DNA of 64,000 bases. It comes from Dermanyssus gallinae (lineage: Eukaryota; Arthropoda; Arachnida; Mesostigmata; Dermanyssidae). Below are positions 24,409 to 33,180 of this stretch, piece by piece. The notes beneath the pieces were generated by a model. That model was not told the origin of the DNA. It did no database searches and worked only from the letters and a program-made list of their open reading frames with translations. A program made the position numbers and the translations under genes. Numbering within the stretch: position 1 is the stretch's first letter; every line of letters starts with the position of its first letter. The stretch lies in the NCBI GenBank assembly GCA_003439945.1, contig QVRM01003902.1, positions 70,001-134,000 on the forward strand. The letters are read 5' to 3'.

Positions 24409-27334
24409 ACGGACCCTGGCTCAGCTTCCTATCCCCCTCCCCAGAGCGCTCCAGTAGCAGATAACCCCTCTATAAGGGTTACTTGTCCCAGATGCGGCCG
24501 GGACTTCACCCGCCGCGGTCTCCCCATTCATCAAGCTAGATGCCGTTCCACGTCTGCGACTGCCGCACCGTCTCCGACTGTATCCTCCGCGCCAACACTC
24601 CCGTCGCAGCCGAGACAGCCGCTGGTCGACAGGCTCAGCATTGCGATCCAACAATCAAGGGTGATGCGCGTGGTTCCCCGGGCGGTGAGGCCTTTGGTTG
24701 CCGAGCTCCTTTGCGACGTCCTCGACCTTGTGGCGGCCAACAACGACCTCCCCTCGTGGGAGTCGCTCCTGTCATTCGCTTATGTGGTACTTCAACTGCC
24801 ACTTCGCACCTTGTCGTCAATCTCTTTGGCAGCGACTGTCCGATCGAACCTCCGTGCATTTCGCGATGGCTGGCGTTTTGAGTATCGTAGGAGGTATTAG
24901 AAGAGCCAGAACGGACCCGTGCGACTCGCCTGAGGACTCGGCACGCCGCGTTTCGAGCAAGCTATCTGAGGGAGACGTTTCCGGGGCGGCCCGACTATTA
25001 TGCTCTACCGACTCATTTGTCTCGGGGGACGGAGTCCTAGCTTCGCCTGCCACCAAGCACCCACCTGCTCCGCCGCACTTGGCTTTTCCTGCCCCTCCTG
25101 ACTCGATGTCGCAGCATCAAACCTCAGTCGATGACGTCTTGGGAGCTGTAGCCGGCTTTCCGGCCAGTTCGTCCGCTGGTCCTGACGGTCTGCGCCCGCG
25201 CCATCTGAAGGATCTCCTTTCCCCCGGAATCGGACCGGTGGCCGGGAGACTGGCCGCATCACTCGCCAGAGTGATGAACGTCCTGAGATGGGGCCGACTG
25301 CCGGCTGAGGTCAGGGCGATCGTGTTCGGCGCCAACCTATTCGCACTGCGCAAAAAAGACGCATCAACTCGCCCCATTGCCTGCTCTCTTACGTTACGGA
25401 GGATCGCAGCAAAGATAGCCTGCCGCGAGGCCAAAGAACTTATTATGGAACAACTTGGCCCGCACCAGCTGGGATTTGGCATGGCGGGCGGAACGGAGAC
25501 TGTCGTACATGCAGCAAGAGCCTTTATCCAATCAAGTCCCCCCGGTACGGCACTCCTGAAGTTGGATTTTCGCAATGCATTCAACACCATCCGTAGGGAT
25601 CACCTCCTTCGTGCGGTTCGGGATACAGTCCCGGAACTCTTCACCTTAGTAGAACACGCGTACAAAGAGCCATCCGTCCTGTTGTTTGGCGCCGAGACGT
25701 TATTTTCGGCATCGGGCATACAGCAGGGGGACCCCTTGGGACCGGCCCTATTCAGCCTGGGGATACGTGAGCTGGTTAACTCCGTTCAAGTGCCATTCAA
25801 CGCTTGGTACCTAGACGATGGCACACTTGGTGGCCCGATGGTGGACTTGCTCGATGAGGTGCGCAGAGTCCTTGCTTTCGAGGCAGTCAGTGGTCTGGTG
25901 CTGAACACGGCCAAATGCGAGGTGTTCGCTCCGGGGACAGACCCAGACGATCCCTCATTGAGGGCCTTGCTCGAGCTGCTACCGGGGTGGAGAGTCGTGG
26001 CTCACCACGAAATAAACCTTCTTGGCGCACCGGTTCTGCCCTCTGCGCTGCCGGGACAACTCGACCCCTTGATCGACAGATTGTGGGCGATGCAAGAACG
26101 TCTACCGCTTGTTGGAGCCCACCAGGGACTCTACCTGCTTCGCTCGTCGTTCTCCGCGTGCCGCATCGTACATATTCTACGGTACATAGACTGCTCAGGC
26201 GATTTGAACCATCTTCTCCAACCATTCGACGACCAGGTGGTGGAGGCCCTACAGACAGTGCTGAGTCTAAACTTACGACCACGAGAGGTGCGCCAGGCGG
26301 CCCTCCCCACGTCCATGGGCGGCCTTAGTCTCCCCTCAGCTCGATCCTTGGCGGGCCCGGCCGTGGCTGCCTCGATGCATGCTACGTCGGATAATGTCCA
26401 GCGCCTGCTCCCGCCGGCGGCTCAGGCAATGTTCGAGGCGGCTCGTGATGATATAGCGACTGGACTTCAAGCTTCATCGCCTGGTCCCGATAAACTAGCC
26501 TGCCAGAGGGCCTGGGCCGAGAAGGCTCACGAAGCTTCGCTTAGTTCGCTGCTTGAACAATGCAGGGATGACCAGGACAAGGCACGCCTTTTAGCTGTCG
26601 CTCGCCCAGGAGCAAGCGACTGGTTGCATGCACTACCCGCTGACTCACTGGGTACCCGCCTTGATGACCAATCCACCCGGATATGCGTTGGCCTTAGATT
26701 GGGGGCTGATTTGGTTGAGCCACACAGATGCTCTTGTGGCGAGCCCGTTGGGCGACTCGCCAGACACGGCCTGTCTTGCTCTCACGCAGCGGGCCGGCGC
26801 CCAAGACACACTGCCCTCAATGAAATGCTTGCAAGATCGCTGCGGAGGGCGGGAATTCCGTGCGTCCTGGAACCACCTGGGCTTTCAAGAGACGACGGTA
26901 AGCGCCCCGACGGTATGACTTTGATACCCTTCTATAAGGGTCGTTCCCTGGTGTGGGATGCGACGGTAACCGACTCTCTGACCCCTTCCCTTGTCGGTCC
27001 CGGCGCGTCCCGCCCGGGGACTGCCGTTACGCGAGCTGAGACCTCAAAGATGAGAAAGTATGCGGACCTAAGTCGGGCGCACCACTTTTCGCCATTCGCG
27101 TTCGAGACTATGGGTGGCCCTGGGCCCCTCACGGTAACATTGATCTCTCGGGTTGGCGACGCATTACGGCAGGCGACAATGGACAAGAGGGCGCACGCCT
27201 TCTTCTCCCAGCGACTGTCCCTGGAGATCCAAAGAGGTAACGCGATTTCAGTGCTCGGAACTATGAGAGACTGGATGGACCCGGACCTTCGTGCCAGGGG
27301 GCGGGCAGGACTTCCTCACGGGCATGAGCGATAG
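24406..27334 (+). pseudogene. RLE element ORF2: reverse transcriptase-endonuclease, one frameshift
   Basis: The first 164 codons (24406-24900) contain the zinc finger CPRCGRDFTRRGLPIHQARC (about residues 27-46). The frame ends at TAG (24898-24900), while the frame containing IRRARTDPCDSPEDSARR runs open to 27334. A +1 shift between about 24866 and 24898 joins them. RT motifs follow: [30 protein letters not shown], and the catalytic AWYLDDGTLGG (about 25800). The C-terminus has CSCGEPVGRLARHGLSC (CCHC) and the RLE core KRPDGMTLIPFYKGRSLVWD (about 26900-26955; PD and D residues present), then MRKYADLSRAHHFSP. The product nicks target DNA and primes cDNA synthesis in this family. Apart from the shift, the copy looks recent. 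A programmed shift cannot be excluded. Confidence 0.8.
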
Positions 27335-27438
27335 AGCGACTACGGCGCGCAGAAGGAGCAACTAGGTCGACGAGCAGCAACGCCGTGAAGCATTTTATAT
27401 ATTCTTCTAAATTATAATAAAATAGCTAATCTGTTATT

Positions 27439-27457
27439 TTTCTCCAGTTTATACAGG
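27439..27457. repeat. 19-bp templated duplication at the RLE element 3' junction
   Basis: TTTCTCCAGTTTATACAGG occurs here, at the very 3' end of the insert, and again at 27895-27913 in the flanking CR1-like ORF (where it encodes LYKLEKL on the minus strand), in the same orientation and 456 bp apart. Confidence 0.85.
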
Positions 27458-27459
27458 CA

Positions 27460-27467
27460 ATATATCT
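27460..27467. repeat. Target-site duplication of the RLE element (right)
   Basis: ATATATCT, matching 22374-22381. Confidence 0.85.
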
Positions 27468-28204
27468 AAATATGGACAGCCGTCACTTAAGGGAACGTCG
27501 TTGGAAACACCTTCGGGAGCTGAACCCCCTTGGGCAACATAAACGGACGAGAAGAAGTCCTTGAATGCGTTTGCTTTAGAAGCGTCATCTACGAGAACTA
27601 CCTGATTTATATTTAAAGCCGCAATATTCTCTTTACCCTTTAATCGTTTATTTGCGTATCTAAAAAACGACTTTGTGTCTTTAAAATCAAGACTAGCTTC
27701 ATCCATTATACGAATTTTTTCATACTGCACGTTTGGCTCCTGGTCTATCAGCCGTTTTAAATTGCTTACGTATTTACGTAAACTAGCATTATTTTTGACT
27801 TGCCATTTCTCTTGGATAAAAATTCTTTAATTAGTAACTGTATCTGGCAAAGTTATTAAACATCGAGTCGACGGTATCACAATTCAAAAACAAGTTTCTC
27901 CAGTTTATACAGGTTTATACATATGATCATTTCATAGTCCCCCTTCCAGAAGTTATAACCTCCCTCGTCTATTGTAGAATATTCAGCATCAACTAAAATT
28001 GAAAAAGAAATGGCATTGGGGTCGGGTGGGATCGGCGACTGAAATACCCGTATATCCTCAATGATAGATGGGTCTGAGGTTAAAACGAAATCACTTATGG
28101 ATCCCACATTGTCGTCGTCATCACCTGATATACCTAAAGTTCTTTTATCAGTGACAATTCTGCTAAAATTAGGACTAGTGGTCACTTGGCTAACACTACT
28201 AAAG

Positions 28205-28212
28205 TTACTATT
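28205..28212. repeat. Target-site duplication of the poly(A) retroposon (left)
   Basis: TTACTATT here and at 28477-28484. Confidence 0.75.
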
Positions 28213-28476
28213 CTACTAGGGTCTACTAGGGTCATCTTGAGGAGGATACATATATGTAGGCACTGCCGTCTATATATGTAGGGTTTTAGTGGGTATTGCC
28301 TTAATCCTTCGGCTCGACTCTTGTCAAGCGCCAAGACTTGCCGTTAGGTGGCTGCGTCCCACACTGTCTGAGCGTTGGCATGTTAGGGGGCTTACCAACT
28401 CCTGTTATGCTTTCTCTCAGTCGTACGTAAATGTATTTTAAACCCTAAACCTCCTCAAAAAAAAAAACAAAAAACA
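28213..28476 (+). mobile_element. 264-bp poly(A) retroposon nested in the CR1-like element
   Basis: The insert ends in an A-rich tail (AAAAAAAAAAACAAAAAAC) on the plus strand and is flanked by TTACTATT repeats. Removing it restores the minus-strand frame HIDSNSN/FSSVSQV across the site. Its 5' end has a short direct repeat (CTACTAGGGT twice). No tRNA-like boxes or coding frame were recognised, so it may be a SINE with a novel head, a truncated element or a retroposed transcript. Confidence 0.7.
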
Positions 28477-29649
28477 TTACTATTACTATCGATGTGACTA
28501 GATAAGTGATTAAACTCGTTATATATGGTATTATTATTACATTGACTAGCAAAGTTATTATAAGCATTACCTACAGTGGCAAATGAGTTATCTACTACGT
28601 CACTAGAACTGATCTGCGTGGCCTCAAAACCATGGCAGTACAGTCGAGGGCGAGTGACTTCGTCTAATTTTTTATGTAAGCCGTTAGAAATGCAGGCGTT
28701 AACAAAGTTAGGCTCCATGGTTTGTGAATCTAAAGGCGTTATATTCTTCCATTGTATTTTCGAAAAGTTAAAATCCCCAGAAATAAAATTGGGTTAGTCG
28801 TATCACAAATCAAGTCAATTGAGTCACATATCGTTTTTATGCGTGTTTTGCGTTCAGCAAGGGTGCCGGCGTTTGTCACATAATAATAGGCAACTCTTAT
28901 GGAACTCAAATTAGAATATACGTCTAAAGCGACTGCTTCAATGCCACTCTCTAGTTGTAATTCACAAACTTTCATTGTATTTTTAATTCATATACAAACC
29001 CACCCCTTCCCGGGAACCACGGTCACACCGAAATACTGAGTACCTATCATCACATGACAGTTCACTGTTTGTAACATGTTTACCACCTACACCTAGTCAG
29101 GTTTCGGTTATAAACACACTCAGTTCATATACTGCCTTAAATATATCAATATTATTTAAGGCAGTATCTGAACTGAGCAATTGTGTACAATCATTCTTAC
29201 CTATTGAGCGTGCATTAAAATATAAATACTTTACCGCGTTGTTATCCGCGTGGGGGAGCGACGCCAACTGTTGGGCGGAGATACTGGGGCGGCAATTTAT
29301 TCTAGATTGATTTAAAACAGTGAGTAGTTTGAGATGAGGGTGGAAAGTGGAGGAGGCGGTGGCAGAGGTGGAGGCGGGATATGGAGTCGAGGGGGGCAGT
29401 TGGCGGGAAGGACCGGCGGTGGAGGAAGGGGTGGAGGACATAGTTGAAAAGGAGCGATTCCGGATTTGTAGTTGAAGTTGTTTTTGCTGCTGTCGTCAAT
29501 AGAGGAAGAAAATGCCTGAGAGGAATGGTCAGCTGGCTGACGCCGAGCTGCGGTGAACTTTTTGGTAAATCCCCCAATAATGGGCTTCACTCCCAGAAGC
29601 GCTGAATATTGAGAACTCACGATAAAACACGGCAGAATCCTTAAATTTA

Positions 29650-30540
29650 GCCGACACTTTACTATTAACAACCTCACAGTCCGCGCGACGGTCACTACCT
29701 GGACCGCCTGTTACTACCGGAATAGAACCGACGGTCAGCCTGATGTTGTTGGCTTCGCAGAGCATCACTGGTCATCCAGCTGATGTTCCATCCGCTTCCA
29801 CACCTCAACAATATCAATACTAACGGGGCTTTTCAAGATATCGTTTAGCCCGGCATGCAGCACGACAATCTGGTCCGTCGATTGTGTGTTGTATATGGCA
29901 ATGTGGCGATGCACGTTAGCAATCACCTTGCATAACGTGGCATGTTATTTTTGCTGCTGCTGCTGCAGTATCAAGAGGTTCTGTGGTTCTTCGTGCAACA
30001 GCCGGCACGTCGTTGGCCAGGTGGACAGTTGATGTTGTTTCTGTTCCACTGGCAACAGTTGCCGTCGAATTTGGTACCATCTCGGTTTGACCGGAGAGGG
30101 AGAGGCCGGCGGCGTTCGATTCACTGTTGGCTGAGATGGCATCTAATATGGTAAAAACAGCTCTAAACCCTTCGTCATAATCATTGTCCGTTTTTAAAAT
30201 CACTTTCTTCAGGTCATCAATGGCGGATTTAAAAACGGACAATGTTTTTTCGACGTTGGCACAATAGTAATTATTATCGTCACAAGCGTCCTGTTCATCC
30301 ACTGGCTCATATATGTTTGTTTCCTTCACCTCTTTTTCAATTCTGCTTCCACTATGAATGCACACAAATTCATCACAGTTTGGGTCAGAGCTTTTGAACT
30401 TGTCACCGCAGTATATGCATGCGATGGCTCGTGTCACAGGGCAAGCAGGTTGGGTCGAGGGCGTAGAAAATGGTCTTGTTGAGCGGGGCCCAGCCGGTGT
30501 GTCAAAGTTAAAACTCATCTCCAAGGTGTGACGAGGTGTC
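29650..30540 (-). pseudogene. CR1-like ORF1: Cys-rich motif and SGNH-esterase-like domain (decayed)
   Basis: Minus strand: MSFNFDTPAGPRSTRPF, then CIYCGDKFKSSDPNCDEFVC (zinc-binding-like), an acidic helical region, and after one frameshift near 29930 VIANVHRHIAIYNTQSTDQI VVLHAGLNDI, which matches the GTND block of SGNH hydrolases found in CR1 ORF1 proteins. A downstream piece reads IRLTVGSIPVV and VNSKVSAKF, as in the rest of that fold. Frameshifts and a stop near 29770 make it inactive. Confidence 0.6.
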
Positions 30541-30554
30541 TCGGACAAAACAGC

Positions 30555-30737
30555 CAATTTTGTTTGGTGCATTATTGCCAATTTTGTTTGGTGCATTATT
30601 GCCAATTTTGTTTGGTGCATTATTGCCAATTTTGTTTGGTGCATTATTGCCAATTTTGTTTGGTGCATTATTGCCAAGTTTGTTTGGTGCATTATTGCCA
30701 ATTTTGTTTAGTGCATTATTGCCAATTTTGGTTGGTA
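30555..30737 (-). repeat. 24-bp tandem repeat, about 7.6 copies, at the 5' end of the CR1-like element
   Basis: Plus-strand unit CAATTTTGTTTGGTGCATTA (plus TTGC), 24 bp, almost identical between copies. On the element's coding strand it is open and encodes an IMHQTKLA octapeptide repeat running into the ORF1 frame. It lies where 5' UTR promoter repeats occur in some non-LTR elements; recent local expansion is equally possible. Confidence 0.9.
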
Positions 30738-30869
30738 TATCCCAAAATCACAATTATTTGTACAAGTATAAACTGGTAAATGCTAAACAATGTTAAAAAC
30801 GCGTAGACTTCATCCAAACGTGACCACTTCCGGCAACCGCGAGCAGACGACTTTTTCGACGTCGGTCGG

Positions 30870-30875
30870 CGAGTC
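30870..30875. repeat. Target-site duplication of the CR1-like element (right)
   Basis: CGAGTC, matching 20877-20882; followed by GGTTCAACATCC, the continuation of the copy 2 promoter. Confidence 0.7.
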
Positions 30876-30887
30876 GGTTCAACATCC

Positions 30888-30894
30888 TATAAAA
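30888..30894 (+). promoter_or_regulatory. TATA box of gene copy 2
   Basis: TATAAAA about 85 bp before the ATG at 30979, with the same spacing as copy 1. The retroelement boundary lies only 13 bp upstream. Confidence 0.65.
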
Positions 30895-30978
30895 ACAAGG
30901 TGAGCATGTACTGAAATCACATGCTATCTCAAGCTTTGTGCTAGAGGAAGCGATTCCGTGACGCAAAACCGAACGACG

Positions 30979-31740
30979 ATGAAGACCTTCTCAATTTCAC
31001 TGTCCGCGACTGTAGTCGCCACTTTCGTTGTTTGGACGATATGCCAACCAGAGCTTGTCTCCAGCCAGCACAGCCAGCCGGCCATCCTAGTAGACGAAGA
31101 AGCCGAAGAAATTGTCGTGGACGAAATATCGGACGCCGTCCACAAACAAGAACTTCTCTTCGACAGCACTTACAACTCATCGTTCACTATTTCGCTGCCG
31201 TTGTTTAGTCTAGTGGTACCTGGTACAGGTAAAGCAAGTGGTCTTGTACGACTTTCGGTCTCTCACTTCACGTTATGGTCGCTACTCATGCTCGCGCTTA
31301 CCGGACTCGTCTACCCGGCGATCATCGGGCCGAAGGGCAAAATCTATTACAGGAGCTTTGGTAATGCCGGGTTTGATGACAAAGCGTCTCCGTTCATCGA
31401 GCCGACAATTCTTGATCACCTGAAGGACATCGTCAACGTCACCCAGGTCTACGAGGACGTTTGGTCATTAGTGCCATTGGACGCTACAAGAGAATGCCTC
31501 CGTCGCTCTGTGTGTGAGGTGTACGAAAGCAGCTCGGACTTTGGCATCGTGGGAATGGCCCTAAGAAGCGTTTATGCCGCGGACGAATATGGGCTGCTAG
31601 GCGAAATACCTCAAGGGGCTCGCTTGGCCGCCAAGGATGGCCTTGATCCAACGATGAAATGCAGAGAAAGGTACTCGCGTTGCCTTGTGTCGACTCGCGA
31701 GGTATACCACTCCACCGTGGAGTACTTCCTCGGAGACTAA
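30979..31740 (+). CDS. Secreted/membrane DM4/DM12-like protein, copy 2 (intact, intronless)
   Basis: 253 codons from ATG to TAA. The start at 30979 was chosen because MKTFSISLSATVVATFVVWT then makes a signal peptide and both copies share it. Features: acidic segment with DEEAEEIVVDE (about 37-47), a hydrophobic stretch LWSLLMLALTGLVYPAIIG (about 95-115), NVT/NSS sequons, and cysteines at about 173, 179 (CLRRSVCEVYES), 228 and 235 (CRERYSRC). Two spaced cysteine pairs in a C-terminal block with a preceding signal sequence resemble the arthropod DM4/DM12 family of unknown function; the family name is tentative. No introns are visible and AATAAA follows at 31831-31836. The upstream region is split by the CR1-like insertion, so expression may be altered. 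Confidence 0.75.
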   Translation: MKTFSISLSATVVATFVVWTICQPELVSSQHSQPAILVDEEAEEIVVDEISDAVHKQELLFDSTYNSSFTISLPLFSLVVPGTGKASGLVRLSVSHFTLWSLLMLALTGLVYPAIIGPKGKIYYRSFGNAGFDDKASPFIEPTILDHLKDIVNVTQVYEDVWSLVPLDATRECLRRSVCEVYESSSDFGIVGMALRSVYAADEYGLLGEIPQGARLAAKDGLDPTMKCRERYSRCLVSTREVYHSTVEYFLGD

Positions 31741-31830
31741 CAATGTTCCCATCAGCCTATTTGGGAACGTATTACCCGTAATTACTTTTAAATAATCTGC
31801 TGCAGTTTCGGCAAATTTAATCCGGTTTTC

Positions 31831-31836
31831 AATAAA
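31831..31836 (+). terminator. Polyadenylation signal, gene copy 2
   Basis: AATAAA in TTTTCAATAAATGTGTACAA, conserved at 19200-19205 in copy 1. Confidence 0.7.
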
Positions 31837-31959
31837 TGTGTACAAGTAATGCACAGAAATTGAACTAAATGGTCTATTCATTTTCCAAAGATAGTATATA
31901 TAGTTTTAGATAGTTATGTTTGTTACTGTGCAGTATATTGTTTTTGCCTAAGGCTTATA

Positions 31960-32710
31960 ATTTCCATGCTCAACGGTTTGACAGGAGACACTAGAGCTGC
32001 CGAGTACCTGCACTTAATTCGGACCAGGTGCGTTACGAAATTTGGCCTTTGAAATGGCGTTGATAAGATCATCTCTAGTTATTTCAACCAATATGCCCTC
32101 TCTGACTCGCGTAGTCAAGTCATCCCGCACAAATAGGTTTAGGCTAATTTGATTGCACGCCCTGTTGAACCATTGATATAATGGCAACATAGCGTCTTGG
32201 TCGGAACAGAACGTAAGCTTCAACAACATAATGCTAAATCTTACACAGCTCTGCGCTCATCAACCGAAAACTTTTTTAGAGGTGACAAGCCACAGTCCTT
32301 TGCCATGGAATGTGCCAATTAGCGATCTGCATCTACTATTGTTGGGGTTATCTATTGGGCAATTTAGGTCACCACAGAGTAAATTTAGCCTTCGTAGATC
32401 AACTGTGTCAACCGACCGACACAGCCTATCAAGTAGATCAATGAATCTCTCAGCGTGGCTCGGGTACATGGCAGCCATTTCACATTTATCGGTAGTTAAA
32501 ATGATACACTTGTCATCATTATGCTGAATCTGTACTTCACCAAGTCTGCCATTGTACAAAACGGCACTCGGCGGTAAACTTGCTTAGAATTACAACAATG
32601 CTTAATCCGAAATTTGACGCTTAGGAAATATGGGATGCCGTCTGATTGTCGATGGGCGACATGCCACAATAACGTTAATAGATTTAAAAACAGTTGTACC
32701 AACTAATAAT
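31960..32710 (-). mobile_element. APE-type non-LTR retroelement fragment
   Basis: Minus strand: CEMAAMYPSHAERFIDLLDR and NLLCGDLNCPIDNPNN (APE endonuclease, GDxNC motif), then EITRDDLINAISKAKFRNAP followed by GPN, the lead-in to RT. The part nearest the gene also occurs downstream of copy 1 (19320-19565), so the relic predates the duplication. Its GDLNCPID signature looks L1/Tx1-like rather than CR1-like; that is a weak judgement. Confidence 0.6.
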
Positions 32711-32924
32711 CTACATTCAGTTATGTGCCGTTGGAATTCACGGTCGTTCGATGAACGTGTGTTCTATCTAAGTTTTGTGACTTACGCCCATCAATTCGTA
32801 TTAACATTGCGCAAGGTATGATTCGAGATCTATCGGGAGAGAACATGCTGTGTAGCTTAAAAAAGACTGTCGCTCTACATCTTGAAGTCAATTTCTAGGT
32901 AAACCCACCAGTTTGACCTTGTTT

Positions 32925-32930
32925 TTTATT
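32925..32930 (-). terminator. Polyadenylation signal of the ABC transporter gene
   Basis: AATAAA on the minus strand, about 60 bp after the stop codon at 32989-32991. Confidence 0.6.
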
Positions 32931-32988
32931 CTTACATACATATGTACAGTAAGCCATTTCTGATCTACTTGGTTCTAAAAAAAGATGG

Positions 32989-33180
32989 CTAACATTCGCT
33001 GTCGCCAGGACGGGCAGACGGAGCCGAGTGCATATCAATTTCCAGGTGCCTATTGAGGTCGCCGCAGTCATCGGGTGGTTCAACATCGATTCTGGTCACT
33101 AGACCATGAAGTTCTCGGTCCAGTTTTTTCTGCGATAGCTTTTTGATAATGTCCGACGGTTGGGTGTTTTTGCGCTGTGG
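32989..33180 (-). CDS. ABC transporter exon 23 (last; C-terminal tail)
   Basis: Acceptor CATTTTAG|CCA, phase 0, 63 codons then TAG. The peptide includes [20 protein letters not shown] and ends SARPGDSEC. It is hydrophilic and has no recognised domain. Assignment to this gene rests on phase, strand and the following AATAAA. Confidence 0.55.
   Translation of the reverse strand, partial: PQRKNTQPSDIIKKLSQKKLDRELHGLVTRIDVEPPDDCGDLNRHLEIDMHSAPSARPGDSEC

Larger units (their letters stand above)
22382..27459 (+). mobile_element. Two-ORF non-LTR retrotransposon with restriction-like endonuclease, nested in the CR1-like element
   Basis: 5078 bp, plus strand, antisense to its CR1-like host element. 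ORF1 (22604-24406) carries three CCHC knuckles; ORF2 (24406-27334, one frame break) carries an N-terminal zinc finger, RT with a YLDD box, a C-terminal CCHC motif and a PD-(D/E)XK-type endonuclease (RLE). This is the R2/NeSL/CRE/R4/Hero enzyme type. There is no APE domain. Exact boundaries come from an 8-bp target duplication. The last about 20 bases (27439-27457) copy a nearby piece of the host element. The clade cannot be fixed by eye; RT with FN..YLDDGTLGG differs from the usual YADD of R2. Confidence 0.85.
27468..29441 (-). pseudogene. CR1-like ORF2, APE endonuclease and RT N-terminus (decayed)
   Basis: Minus strand from about 29441: YLYFNARSIGKND and FITET (start of the APE fold), YSVFRCDRGSREGVGLYMN, GDFNFSKIQWKNITPL, then ISDFVLTSDPSIIEDIRVFQ (SDH-type motif), YNFWKGDYEMI, and the pre-RT region FKDTKSFFRYANKRLKGK. 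The last segment reads into the RLE insertion at 27467. A few stops and frameshifts are present, and a 264-bp retroposon interrupts it at 28213-28476. APE nicks the target in CR1-type elements. Confidence 0.7.
20883..30869 (-). mobile_element. CR1-like non-LTR retrotransposon, full-length but decayed, with two nested insertions
   Basis: Minus-strand element, about 4.6 kb once the insertions at 22382-27459 and 28213-28476 are removed. Order 5' to 3': tandem 24-bp repeats (30555-30737); ORF1 with a Cys-rich motif and an SGNH-esterase-like segment (about 29650-30540); an APE endonuclease (about 27950-29250, with GDFN and a SDPSI motif); and RT (about 21300-27730, with RPVAQSSIAY, GVPQGS and YADDLKLYG). 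The 3' end has a (TTGAT)n tail (20883-20905), as in CR1/L2-type elements. Esterase in ORF1 plus APE and RT in ORF2 fits the CR1 clade. Frameshifts and stops show it is inactive. It is flanked by CGAGTC duplications and sits in the upstream region of gene copy 2. Confidence 0.8.

Noticed and set aside
30555..30737. CRISPR-like array
   Set aside because: The units are contiguous without spacers, and the sequence is eukaryotic.
30528..30796. Repeated CLVHYCQF and LFGALLPI frames on the plus strand
   Set aside because: Antisense translations of the 24-bp array of the CR1-like element.
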